This document shows, piece by piece, positions 7,997 to 16,197 of a DNA stretch of 64,000 nt. Within the stretch, counting starts at the first letter, position 1. Each line of letters opens with the position of its first letter. Position numbers and translations under genes: made by a program. Under the pieces are notes generated by a model that had not been told where the DNA came from, made no database searches, and worked only from the letters and a program-made list of their open reading frames with translations. The stretch is from Dryocola sp051297175 (lineage in GTDB: Bacteria; Pseudomonadota; Gammaproteobacteria; Enterobacterales; Enterobacteriaceae), in assembly GCF_051297175.1 (NCBI RefSeq), contig NZ_JBINNY010000001.1, positions 4,030,001 through 4,094,000 of the forward strand, in the 5' to 3' direction.

Positions 7997-9133
7997 TCAC
8001 TGCATCATTTCCCGACGCCCATCCATGTACAGGGCATGGTTATAAACCCCACGTATATTGTTCTTGTCCACGTGAGCGATCTGGAGTTCAACCCAGTCAG
8101 AGTTGAATCCTTTATCGTTCAGTATGGTGCTGAACGTATGCCGGAAGCCATGCCCTACTACTCTTCCCTTATACCCCAGCATGTGGATCATCCTGTTTAT
8201 TGTATTCTCGCTCATGACTTTTGACGGGTCATTCCTGCCAGGGAACATATTAACGTATCGACCTGTCAGACCGTGCAACTCTTTTAGCAGGACAACAAGC
8301 TGAGCGGAAAGCGGTACTAGGTGCGGGCGGTCCATCTTCATAAATTCGGCGGGTATCGCCCATAGCCGATTATCAAAATCTACCCATTCCCATTTCGAGT
8401 GCCGCAGTTCGTAAGTGCGCAGTCCTGCCAGCATCATGATCTGCAAACCCAGCCGGGGGAGCGGACTCCCCTTGTAAATCTCAAGCGCCGCCAGAAAATC
8501 GGGCAGCTCTTCGGCCGTCAGGAACGGGAAGGATTCCCCTTTATGGCCGGTCATGGCGCTATTCAGTTCGCTGACAGGATTGTACTTTGCACGTCCGGTG
8601 GCTACGGCATAGCTGAATACCTCACCACACCACCGGCGCGTTTTGGCTGCTTTCTCGGTTGCGCCGCGATTCTCAATTTTACGCAAGGCCGTTAACATCT
8701 GGACGGGCTCAATCTCAGCAACTGGCAATTTGCCAACCGCAGGGAAGATGTCTTTGTTAAATGCTTCGAGAATGTCAGAGGCATAGCCAGGCGACCAGCG
8801 CGGCTTCTTGAATTCGTGCCATTCTATGGCAATCTCTTTAAACGTGATCGTCTTCGCTGCGGCAGCGGCAACGTGGCTTTTGACCTTCACCGGGTCGACC
8901 CCCGCCGCAACGTTCCGCCGGGCCTCGTCTCGCTTTTCGCGAGCGGCCGCCAGTGAAACAGCCGGGTACACACCGAGCGCCAGCATCTTTTCTTTACCGG
9001 CGAAGGTATAGCGATAACGCCAGTATTTTGCTCCACTGGCTTTCACCAGCAGAATAAGCCCGTTGCCGTCCGGCAGCTTGTAGTCTTTCTCAGCAGGCTT
9101 TGCCGTCTCGACCTGTCGCGCATTTAGTTTCAT
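7997..9133 (-). CDS. P4-type tyrosine integrase, C-terminally truncated (element B)
   Basis: 378 residues from the MKLNARQVETAKP start; an upstream Met at 9235 has no support. An N-terminal DUF4102 arm-binding domain is followed by the core and catalytic domain: R in MLAGLRTYELRH, H-x-x-R in HGFRH, H in IAHVDKN, and Tyr in RGVYNHALY. After GRREMMQ the frame meets TGA (7999-7997) where the related integrase at 35950-37146 has Trp; reading on gives YADYIDKITLL to a TGA at 7961. So one Trp-to-stop change removes 12 residues. The catalytic residues remain, but activity is doubtful. It lies beside the attachment copy at 9287. Confidence 0.88.
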   Translation of the reverse strand: MKLNARQVETAKPAEKDYKLPDGNGLILLVKASGAKYWRYRYTFAGKEKMLALGVYPAVSLAAAREKRDEARRNVAAGVDPVKVKSHVAAAAAKTITFKEIAIEWHEFKKPRWSPGYASDILEAFNKDIFPAVGKLPVAEIEPVQMLTALRKIENRGATEKAAKTRRWCGEVFSYAVATGRAKYNPVSELNSAMTGHKGESFPFLTAEELPDFLAALEIYKGSPLPRLGLQIMMLAGLRTYELRHSKWEWVDFDNRLWAIPAEFMKMDRPHLVPLSAQLVVLLKELHGLTGRYVNMFPGRNDPSKVMSENTINRMIHMLGYKGRVVGHGFRHTFSTILNDKGFNSDWVELQIAHVDKNNIRGVYNHALYMDGRREMMQ

Positions 9134-9286
9134 AGGTACCCGCCTCAAACTCAGATACCCGATTATGTACCCGTTTTGAGTTTCGATTGCAACGGCAAAA
9201 GGCGGATGATGCCGGACAAATAAAACAGCCAACACCGCATAAAATAAAGAAAAATGGACAGTAGGGGATTATGGTGGAGTAACTAG

Positions 9287-9304
9287 TGGTGCGATAATAG
9301 GAAC
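9287..9304. repeat. Attachment-site copy of the thrW 3' end
   Basis: TGGTGCGATAATAGGAA matches the thrW 3' end at 37310 (TGGTGCCGATAATAGGAA) in the same orientation with one base missing. It marks the joint between element B on the left, whose integrase starts 150 bp away, and element A on the right. Confidence 0.75.
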
Positions 9305-9506
9305 ATAACACAACCTACAAAACCATTGATAAATATAGATATTTTCTTGTTTCATCTTTATAAATGCCCCTTTTTTGTGCCCCCACCTTGTTTTTCATGC
9401 GACTCGATGAGGTTTTCATCGAGTCGTTAATTTCATCAAACTCTTCACGTATCGTGGAAACCTTCTCAGATCTCCATCCCCTCACAGCCGTGATCGGCTA
9501 AGAACA
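9297..9506. repeat. About 210-bp direct repeat, copy 2 (left end of element A)
   Basis: Matches 2817-3026 with scattered differences. It includes the 11-bp-stem hairpin (9400-9410 with 9416-9426; loop GGTTT against GACTT in copy 1) and the last codons of the cbtA toxin gene. Stem bases are kept while the loop differs, as expected for a terminator or structured element downstream of cbtA. No other gene is seen between the integrase start (9133) and 9482. Confidence 0.75.
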
Positions 9507-9834
9507 ATATTACTTACCTCCCTGTATGAACACCGGGCCATCAGCCCGCACGCTTTCCTGGTATGAAGAATGTCTGTCGCAGTCAAATATGGAGCTTGTA
9601 ACTGTGAGGTAAATCCATTGCGATCGATACGAACTAACTCATATTTATCTACCAGAAAGTTCACGGCATTAGCCAGAGTGATACCGGCATCAATATGCTC
9701 CTTTATAACGGTTTCATCACTAAAAGGTGTGTCGCTTAGCATCAGACCATAGTGCTGTTCAAGCAGACGAGTAAGTAACATTTGCCAGATAGTCACGGGC
9801 GACAGTGACCTGCCCCCAGTATTAGATACAACCG

Positions 9835-10659
9835 TTAGTTAGTAATGTCGGTTTGTTTATCTTCACATTTTCCATTCCGCCACCGTGCTGCAAACTCTGA
9901 TGGCGTCTGATAATTCAGTGCTGAATGTGGGCGACACTCGTTATAATCCTGCCGCCAGTTATTAATGATTTTCCTTGCATGAACGATATCGCTGAACCAG
10001 TGCTCATTCAGACATTCATCGCGAAATCGTCCGTTAAAGCTCTCAATAAATCCGTTCTGCGTTGGCTTGCCCGGCTAGATTAAGCGCAACTCAACACCAT
10101 GCTCAAAAGCCCATTGATCCAGTGCGCGGCAAGTGAACTCCGGCCCCTGGTCAGTTCTTATCGTCGCCGGATAGCCCCGGAACAGTGCAATGCTGTCCAG
10201 AATTCGCGTGACCTGAACGCCTGAAATGCCGAATGCGATGGTAATTGTCAGACACTCCTTCGTGAAGTCGTCCACACAGGTCAGGCACTTGATCCTGCGA
10301 CCGGTGGCCAGTGCGTCCATGACAAAATCCATCGACCAGGTCAGGTTGGGTGCCGCCGGGCGGAGCAGAGGCAGACGTTCTGTTGCCAGCCCTTTACGAC
10401 GTCGCCTGCGTTTTACGCCCAGCCCGCTCAGATGATAAAGGCGGTACACGCGCTTATGATTAACATGAAGGCCTTCACGGCGCAGTAACTGCCAGATGCG
10501 GCGGTAGCCAAAACGCCTGCGCTCCAGTGCCAGCTCAGTGATGCGCCCTGATAAATGCGCATCAGCCGCCGGACGCTGAGCCTCATAGCGGCAGGTCGAC
10601 AGGGACAAACCTGTAAGCCTGCAGGCACGACGTTGCGACAGACCGGTCGCATCACACAT
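9835..10659 (-). pseudogene. IS transposase OrfB interrupted by TAG
   Basis: The first part carries the HTH_21 region (ACRLTGLSLSTCRYEAQR), the first catalytic Asp (SMDFVMDAL) and the second (RTDQGPEF). After VELRLI the frame has TAG (10077-10075) where relatives read Gln of the sequence QPGKPTQNGFIESFNG. The third catalytic residue (Glu of GFIESF) and the C-terminus to DITN lie past the stop, so the product is inactive. The frame also extends upstream towards 10716, into which OrfA shifts. Confidence 0.8.
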
Positions 10660-10691
10660 AAACTCAACGGCTTCCCGCTTCTGGTCTGTCG

Positions 10692-10955
10692 TCAGTACTT
10701 TCGCCCCAGTGCCACCTGAAGTGCCTCCTTATCCAGCATGGCTTCGGCAAGCAGCTTCTTGAGTCTGACGTTCTCTTCCTCAAGCAACTTCAGGCGCTTA
10801 ACCTCGGGTACTTCCATGCCGCCATACTTCTTGCGCCAGGTATAAAAGGTGGCGTCGGAAATGGCGTGCTTGCGGCAGAGCTCACGGGCAGAAACCCCGG
10901 CTTCAGCCTCGCGGAGAATACTGATGATCTGTTCGTCGGAAAAACGCTTCTTCAT
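10692..10955 (-). CDS. IS3-family transposase OrfA (IS407-group-like)
   Basis: 87 residues: helix-turn-helix (FSDEQIISILREAEAG, ARELCRKHAISDATFYTWR) and a coiled-coil tail (VKRLKLLEEENVRLKKLLAEAMLDKEALQ). Complete by comparison with the family. It binds the IS ends and supplies the N-terminus of the frameshifted transposase. Confidence 0.88.
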   Translation of the reverse strand: MKKRFSDEQIISILREAEAGVSARELCRKHAISDATFYTWRKKYGGMEVPEVKRLKLLEEENVRLKKLLAEAMLDKEALQVALGRKY

Positions 10956-11095
10956 GGAGGTGTCCTCATGTGGCTTATGAAGACATTACTAACATCGCGG
11001 TGTATTAATCAACGGGGAGCAGGTCAACAGGCATGGCTTCGCCGCCCGCATGTTTCTTGCAGGTAGAAATTTCATTTTTGCTCTCGTGTATTTAA

Positions 11096-11452
11096 TTAGC
11101 GTTGGGTTGGGTAAACGGCGATGTATACGTAGCCGCAACTACCAAGTGTGTCAGCTTCGCAAGTGAGCCCATTGTTATATAGCGTGACGCAGTGCTGATA
11201 CTGGGGATTGAGCTTACCGCTGGTCAGCATTAGTTCAAGTTGTTTGAGTATCAAGGGAAAAGCTTGGTCCAGGCGCAACGCATCCTTGCCGCTGAAAGCA
11301 CCGTTAAACCCGGCCCGGTCAGCAAGAAAATGCAGGCGATTGCCTTCCTGCACCAGACGAGCGCCAAAACAGGGAGTGATCGTACTCTGTAATCCCCACT
11401 GCTGGCAGGCGGTATTCTCCGGCCTGGTACCGGATTCGGAGCGATTATTCAT
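11096..11452 (-). CDS. cbeA: CbeA/YeeU-family antitoxin
   Basis: 118 residues with the YeeU signature: WGLQSTITPCFGARLVQEGNRLH split around the conserved core, then DRAGFNGAFSG and LDQAFPLILKQLELMLTSG. CbeA is a type IV antitoxin: it does not bind the toxin but promotes bundling of MreB and FtsZ filaments, opposing CbtA. Here the toxin downstream is split by an IS, so it is an orphan antitoxin. It sits 13 bp after the DUF987 gene in the conserved order radC - DUF987 - cbeA - cbtA. Confidence 0.9.
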   Translation of the reverse strand: MNNRSESGTRPENTACQQWGLQSTITPCFGARLVQEGNRLHFLADRAGFNGAFSGKDALRLDQAFPLILKQLELMLTSGKLNPQYQHCVTLYNNGLTCEADTLGSCGYVYIAVYPTQR

Positions 11453-11464
11453 TTTTGTTCCTGA

Positions 11465-11698
11465 TTAAAGGGAAGGATTATTGAGAGTGACGCTTCGAAG
11501 AATGACATAGGGACCATTGCGGTCCTGACGGCGTTCAGCAAATACGGCCAGAACGCCGCGTATGTTCTGCACCTCGCGACCAGCATAATGGCAGACACTG
11601 CCTGACCATTTATATTTGCCCGTACTGAAGCGAAACAGTCGGGAGCCAGGATGCTGTCGGTACAGGGTCATGGCCTGGCGTTGACTGATGATTTTCAT
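11465..11698 (-). CDS. DUF987 (YeeT-like) protein
   Basis: 77 residues matching the YeeT/YkfH type: MKIISQRQAMTLYRQHPGSR start, TGKYKWSGSVCHYAGREV and RRQDRNGPYVILRSV later. The function is unknown. It overlaps the upstream radC-like gene by 4 bp (ATGA type), so it is translationally coupled. It nearly always lies between radC-like yeeS and the cbeA antitoxin in CP4-type islands, as here. Confidence 0.85.
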   Translation of the reverse strand: MKIISQRQAMTLYRQHPGSRLFRFSTGKYKWSGSVCHYAGREVQNIRGVLAVFAERRQDRNGPYVILRSVTLNNPSL

Positions 11699-12246
11699 AC
11701 CCAGCCTCGCTCGGCAAACGACACAATGTCTTCTGAGCCGATGACCAGATGATCAAGCGTTTTCACATCAACGAGCGCCAATACTTCTTTTAGCCTACCC
11801 GTAATATTACGATCGCATTGGCTGGGCTCCGGGTCGCCTGAAGGATGGTTATGCGCCAGCACGACTGCTGCAGCATTGAAGCGAAGCGCTGACTTCACCA
11901 CCTCACGGGGATGGACCTGGACATGGTTAACCGAACCGGCAAATAGCGTTTCGCTCTCCAGTAAACGGTGCTGGTTATCGAGATAGAGCACCATAAACAC
12001 TTCCCGTTCTTGTCCTGCCAGCTGTAACCGAAGCCAGTCACGGGCTGCCGTACTTGAAGTAAAGGATATACCGGGCTGGCGCAGATATTTATCCAGCAGA
12101 TTGATAGCCCGGCGAATGGTCCGTTGGGCATAGGGTGTCAATCCTGATGTCGCGGGGAGCAGACAACCATGCTGGGCCATAACCGTCAGAGGAAAGAGTT
12201 CAGGCTGTGATAACATCGGGGATAATGCGGTATTCATGTCAGGCAT
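11695..12246 (-). CDS. RadC-like JAB-domain protein (YeeS type)
   Basis: 183 residues; the domain covers about 60-183. The metal site is visible as E-x-n-H-x-H: VQVHPREVVKSALRF, VVLAHNHPSGDPEPSQCD (HNHPSG signature), and the terminal DHLVIGSEDIVSFAERGW. The JAB/MPN fold suggests a metallohydrolase, but no activity is proven for RadC-like proteins. Islands of the yee/yfj type carry one beside DUF987. The first ATG (12246) gives a slightly longer N-terminus than usual; a Met 10 residues later is possible. Confidence 0.87.
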   Translation of the reverse strand: MPDMNTALSPMLSQPELFPLTVMAQHGCLLPATSGLTPYAQRTIRRAINLLDKYLRQPGISFTSSTAARDWLRLQLAGQEREVFMVLYLDNQHRLLESETLFAGSVNHVQVHPREVVKSALRFNAAAVVLAHNHPSGDPEPSQCDRNITGRLKEVLALVDVKTLDHLVIGSEDIVSFAERGWV

Positions 12247-12249
12247 TCC

Positions 12250-12681
12250 TCAGTCGATTAGATGCATAATGGCGCTGCATTCCGGATGATTCAGCGCGTA
12301 GTCGCGTAAGCGATAATAATGCTCTGTCATCGCGTCACACTCGGTGCGACAGGCGTGGCGGCTGTATGTCATCAGGCAGGAGACTATCCCTGCCGCTTCG
12401 CCAGTAAGTTCCGCGCCGTTGCCGTTCATGCTGTTGAGCAATGTCCACTCCTCATCGCTCTCTGTCTCAGGAGCTATAAAAGCGCCGCCGTTGCTGAGCG
12501 TTGAAAAGAGCCAGATACCACCGTGATAATCGGTACACAGTCGGTCCATCTAGGCAAAGATTCTGGGCTCAAGGGTTATCCAATGCGGGATGGACCCAAA
12601 GTGCTGTGGCCAGAAGCCGATTCGCTGCTCGTCTTCAACGACGGTCGCGGTAATGGTTAGTTCAGGTGTGTTGTTGATCAT
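12250..12681 (-). pseudogene. ArdB/KlcA-type antirestriction protein interrupted by TAG
   Basis: ATG at 12681 follows GGAGAG and reads INNTPELTITATVVEDEQRI, then GFWPQHFGSIPHWITLEPRIF, then Ala-TAG (12552-12550), and goes on in frame as DRLCTDYHGGIWLFSTLSNGG to HLID. These are the two halves of an ArdB/KlcA (YkfF/YafX) protein, about 143 residues, which protects incoming DNA from type I restriction. Only the amber codon at position 42 breaks it. The segment after the stop starts with a Met but lacks a ribosome site. It lies 3 bp upstream of the radC-like gene. Confidence 0.82.
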
Positions 12682-12710
12682 GGTCTCTCCGGAAATAAAA
12701 AAGCCAGCGA

Positions 12711-13016
12711 TCAGGCTGGCAGGTCAGGGGAAAATGAATGAGTGGTATTGCGGTTAAAAAGACGGGTGGCTGAGAGAGTCCCGCAGGAGGCCGTATCCCG
12801 GATGTATGCATTGAGCCCGATCCCAGACTCCGACTCGAAATTCCAGGCCCGCCACAGCATTCGGCCATCCGCATCACGCAGAATCAGCCGGAAATGGCTT
12901 CCCTGGTCATCCTCGATGAAGATATTCCGGTATGCCGCTGAAACGCATTCAGCCTGCTGGCGGGTGAACGGTCCTACCGGAAGCTGGCTAAAGCCCCTCT
13001 CCTTCCGAATGGTCAT
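12711..13016 (-). CDS. DUF905 family protein
   Basis: 101 residues with the DUF905 core: GPFTRQQAECVSAAYRNIFIEDDQGSHFRL read around residues 14-44, then DADGRMLWRAWNFE. Function unknown; a common part of CP4-type islands and some plasmids. Its ATG overlaps the stop of the DUF932 gene (ATGA), so the two are coupled. The last 25 residues (TRLFNRNTTHSFSPDLPA) look less conserved. Confidence 0.78.
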   Translation of the reverse strand: MTIRKERGFSQLPVGPFTRQQAECVSAAYRNIFIEDDQGSHFRLILRDADGRMLWRAWNFESESGIGLNAYIRDTASCGTLSATRLFNRNTTHSFSPDLPA

Positions 13017-13831
13017 GATACGAGTTCCAGCATATTTTCAGCCATCACCCACAGGGCGCGGTTGAGCTTCACATCGCCATCGATGCCTTTCACCGCGCGG
13101 GTATGTGCTCGCTTGCCTTTAGTCGTTCTCCCAGACAGACGGCCTTTAATGAGGTTTTCCTGTATACGCTGGTAGGTGGTCCACAAGTCATTACTCTCAT
13201 CCTGCCAGCGGCGTGGGGAAAGTATCTGCGATCCCGTCACAGGCTGATGCTCTTCGCCAAAGCGATAGGTTAATGCTGCTTTAGCCATTGCCTGCTGAAC
13301 TGGTGGCGGTAACATTAGCGACTGCATGGCATCGCGTTTCTCTTCCACCCGGTCAAATATCCCCAGTACTTCGTAGGCCCCTTCAATTACTTTCTCAACC
13401 ACGTTACCTTTATGGGGAACACGTACCTCCCCAAAGCTTTCGCCACAGACAAGGCCATTCTGACAAACAAAGCGAAACAGGCCCGGCAGCATCTGGTATG
13501 AACTTGAGCCGTCGTGGCTGTTCAGCAGAATAATTTCCGGTACTTGCATGCCTGTAATTTGCCTCTCACGGCGAAGGCGCAGCATATGTTTGGTATGTTC
13601 ACGTTTGCTTTGATCGCGCACGCGGGTTTGACAGGCAAAGAATGGCTGAAAGCCCTCACGCTGCAGATTTTCCAGCAGGGTTATAGTGGGGATGTATGTA
13701 TAGCGATCTGAACGTGATACATGTTTATCTTCCCCGAACACGCTGGGGACGATCTGCATCATCTCCTCACGAGTTAACGGACGGTCGCGGCGTATCTGGT
13801 TGATTTGCCCAAAACGGCTGGCTAATTTCAT
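13013..13831 (-). CDS. DUF932 (YfjQ-like) protein
   Basis: 272 residues starting at MKLASRFGQINQIRRDRPL, a start shared with E. coli YfjQ; an in-frame Met 8 codons upstream is less likely. Conserved blocks: FACQTRVRDQSKREHTKHML, EIILLNSHDGSSSYQMLPG, FRFVCQNGLVCG. DUF932 relatives occur in many mobile elements, often near helicase or recombination genes, but the function is unproven. It heads the run of coupled yfj/yee-type genes on the minus strand. Confidence 0.87.
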   Translation of the reverse strand: MKLASRFGQINQIRRDRPLTREEMMQIVPSVFGEDKHVSRSDRYTYIPTITLLENLQREGFQPFFACQTRVRDQSKREHTKHMLRLRRERQITGMQVPEIILLNSHDGSSSYQMLPGLFRFVCQNGLVCGESFGEVRVPHKGNVVEKVIEGAYEVLGIFDRVEEKRDAMQSLMLPPPVQQAMAKAALTYRFGEEHQPVTGSQILSPRRWQDESNDLWTTYQRIQENLIKGRLSGRTTKGKRAHTRAVKGIDGDVKLNRALWVMAENMLELVS

Positions 13832-13980
13832 TAAAAAATTCCTTATAAAAAACAAAAGGCCATGCCCTTACGGGTCATGACCTTTTCGTTTTCTGGTGTA
13901 GTTATATCAAAGGGTTAATGATAGTGCTGATACCGAAATCACTTGCGGAGTGAATGAGTGAAACAACATATACAATGACA

Positions 13981-14778
13981 TCATTCAGGTTTAAATGTGA
14001 ACGTACCTTTGTTTGTCTCCACAACCAGCTCAAGCAATTGACACTTAGAAAAATTTTCATCCGTTGTCACGTTAAACTTTAGCGTATCACCAAATTTCAG
14101 TGGAACATTAAAGCGGTCACCATTCCCGTTCGGGCGGAGAGTGCAATTACCGCGATTCATAATGGCATTTTTTACAATGATATTATTACCGACACTGGTC
14201 AAAGTAATACGCCAGTTCGGGAACTGGTTAACAAGATAGAAATGCTCTGTAGAAACTTTAATGACAGGCTGGTCACTCACGTCCTCATCTGGCGTATTAT
14301 TGGTCGTATCCCCGGTATGCGACACTTGTTTCTCCATACCGGCAATACCGTTCGTTAATAACCCGTTCGCTACTTTAATGGTGCCTGGCATACAGGAGAT
14401 ACTTTTGGTTTCATTACCCAATAAATTTATCTCTGTATAGCCTGCTGATTTCACACCTTTATGTTCGGCATAAGTAATGGCAACAGCCCCTTCAATCTCT
14501 TCTCCGGTACCACGCAGGTTGAAAAATTTCTCGTGAAAAACAGGTCGGGAACCAACGGTCTGAACCGCTTCTCCCGATGGAACATCTAACTTAATGACCG
14601 CCCCTTCACTTTCTGCATCTCCTGGGTTCGTAAAGCCGATATAGACAGTCTGAGCACTATGTGAAAGCGTCATGATACTTTTATCAGCCAGCGTACATTT
14701 CAGATCAAAATCAGCAGCAGCACAGGCAGTGGTAAACAGAGTAGACAGGGTAAAAATTACTTTAGGTAGGGTTTTCAC
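13981..14778 (-). CDS. Exported protein of unknown function (possibly IrmA-like C-terminus)
   Basis: 265 residues from a GTG start (14778), chosen because AAGGA lies 8 bases upstream and the product then begins with a clean Sec signal: VKTLPKVIFTLSTLFTTAC ending at AAA. The mature part has cysteines placed as pairs (DLKC with SISC; NRGNC with FSKC), suggesting two disulfide-bonded beta domains. The second half (NRGNCTLRPNGNGDRFN, CQLLELVVETNKG) recalls the small secreted IrmA family, a weak resemblance from memory. It interrupts the usual yfjP-yfjQ order. Confidence 0.6.
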   Translation of the reverse strand: MKTLPKVIFTLSTLFTTACAAADFDLKCTLADKSIMTLSHSAQTVYIGFTNPGDAESEGAVIKLDVPSGEAVQTVGSRPVFHEKFFNLRGTGEEIEGAVAITYAEHKGVKSAGYTEINLLGNETKSISCMPGTIKVANGLLTNGIAGMEKQVSHTGDTTNNTPDEDVSDQPVIKVSTEHFYLVNQFPNWRITLTSVGNNIIVKNAIMNRGNCTLRPNGNGDRFNVPLKFGDTLKFNVTTDENFSKCQLLELVVETNKGTFTFKPE

Positions 14779-14847
14779 AGGGAAATTCCTTGTTTGATTA
14801 AAAGCCATCTTGTTCAACAACATCGTCATTCTGAAGGTCATAACCGA

Positions 14848-15045
14848 TTACATTGACGACAGCGGCAGGTTCGAGAGGAATATCAGCTTTGCGATGGCCG
14901 ACTTCAGACTCTTCCCGTTATACGGTGAGGCTGGCAAAGAATTGCCCCTCATTACTGATTTCCTCTGAAACCTGGTAGCGGACATGTATGTCTCCTTACA
15001 AAGGTGCGTCAGAATGCGTGTCTGGTGACCAGATACATCCGTCAT
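14848..15045 (-). other. Gene remnant between the exported protein and the GTPase
   Basis: The 380 bases from 14841 to 15222 hold no convincing full gene. A 65-codon frame is open here, with an internal ATG preceded by AAGGAG at 15000-14980. The better protein-like text (RYQVSEEISNEGQFFASLTV) is in another frame and ends at a TAA. This looks like a frameshifted small gene. I assign no function. Confidence 0.3.
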
Positions 15046-15221
15046 GTTTGATTATTTACAGATAAATCAGCAGGTTGTATTTACCTCGTGAAATCTTATA
15101 TCCCTTCGGATTGAAGGTATAATGAGATAATCAGATCGTATCGATCGACAAAATCGATCATTGATAAACAAACTTGTTCGTAAGAAGAGGGACTGGCGAA
15201 GAAAAAGGTCACGGGAAGTCA

Positions 15222-16106
15222 TTAGAAGAACCAGTGCCAGAGTGTTGAAGCGGCGCTGGCGAGGCTTTCACGGATAGCGTGGAGTCGGTCCTTCAGTGCC
15301 TCTGGTAATGGCACCGCGTCAATAATGCGGCTTAGTAACACCCCCACCAGTTCACCAAAGTCCTGTCGAACCACCTGCTCAGCGTCAGATGTACGATGAA
15401 TTTCTTTTATCTGACAGAACACACCGCTGCTGGCTGATGCTGGCAGGGCACTGACAAGGGTTTCGACCAGAAGAGGCAGGTTATAACCGGTGCTGGCGGA
15501 AACGGCATGTACCGGATGAAGGGTATGGAAGTGATGTGATACTGCGCTGCACCTGGCCGTAAGGGTGAGCCGTTGCTCTGCAGAGGGTGTGCCCGTTTCA
15601 CGACACCACTCCAGCGAGGGTTCGGCCTTGTCGGCCTGATTGATGACAAACACAATGCAGTCTGGTGAGACTCCGCATTCCAACAGGAACTGATAAAAAT
15701 CCTCATCAGTAGAGCAAGCCCGATCGTCGGCTTTCATCACCCAGAGAATGAGGTTAAGGTCTGGTATAAGCGACTGATAGAGCTTGCGATATTCTTTGTC
15801 ATACGCAAGACTTTCCCCTGCTCCGGGTAAATCTATCAGCGTCATCCTTCGTTCGCCAGCATCACATCTGAAATACAGGGCTTCACGGGTACAGCCAGCA
15901 ACATTACTTACGGGGCTCAGGGGCTGCTGAAAAAGTGCATTAACCAGACTGGACTTGCCCGACCCGGTTTTGCCCATGATGCCAATGACGGGTTCATAGG
16001 CGATAGTCTCTCGTATTTTATTAAGTACTTCATATCTTAAGAATTCAGGGCAAAGTGAAAGGTGAAGGCCTAACAGTTCTAACCCGCTCTGTTTCTCACT
16101 ACTCAT
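15222..16106 (-). CDS. yfjP: YfjP/YeeP-type 50S-binding-like GTPase
   Basis: 294 residues, Era-like GTPase. G1 P-loop GKTGSGKSS (residues 45-53), G2 Thr in GCTREA, G3 DLPGAGES (92-99), and G4 NQAD near 155. The C-terminal part holds a hydrophobic SRIIDAVPLPEAL stretch that could touch membrane. YfjP-like GTPases accompany DUF932 and CbtA modules in CP4-type islands; their cellular role is not settled. It appears intact. Confidence 0.85.
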   Translation of the reverse strand: MSSEKQSGLELLGLHLSLCPEFLRYEVLNKIRETIAYEPVIGIMGKTGSGKSSLVNALFQQPLSPVSNVAGCTREALYFRCDAGERRMTLIDLPGAGESLAYDKEYRKLYQSLIPDLNLILWVMKADDRACSTDEDFYQFLLECGVSPDCIVFVINQADKAEPSLEWCRETGTPSAEQRLTLTARCSAVSHHFHTLHPVHAVSASTGYNLPLLVETLVSALPASASSGVFCQIKEIHRTSDAEQVVRQDFGELVGVLLSRIIDAVPLPEALKDRLHAIRESLASAASTLWHWFF

Positions 16107-16197
16107 TAAATATCTCCCGGTAAATAGAAATCATCTGATTCATATCTAACGGGTGATATAGACTTAAAAAATATTAAATTCTAAAAATAAACTACAG

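Larger units (their letters stand above)
9806..11026 (-). mobile_element. IS3-family (IS407-group-like) insertion sequence in cbtA
   Basis: 1221 bp with inverted ends TGACCTGCCCCC (left) and TGACCTGCTCCCC (right, other strand), and a perfect 4-bp target duplication ACAG (9802-9805 and 11027-11030), as IS407-group members make. It carries OrfA and OrfB on the minus strand. OrfB holds a TAG codon, so this copy should not transpose by itself. Confidence 0.92.
9482..11075 (-). pseudogene. cbtA: CbtA/YeeV-family toxin gene split by an IS
   Basis: The 3' part (9482-9801) encodes TIWQMLLTRLLEQHYGL, then DTPFSDETVIKEHIDAGITL and DAVNFLV-like residues typical of CbtA (YeeV/YkfI/YpjF), toxins that block MreB and FtsZ assembly. 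The 5' part lies beyond the IS: ATG at 11075 reading MKFLPARNMRAAKPCLS. Removing the IS and one ACAG copy rejoins PCLSPVTIWQ in frame, as in intact family members. The antitoxin-family gene cbeA lies 20 bp upstream and is intact. So the toxin is off by insertion. Confidence 0.88.
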
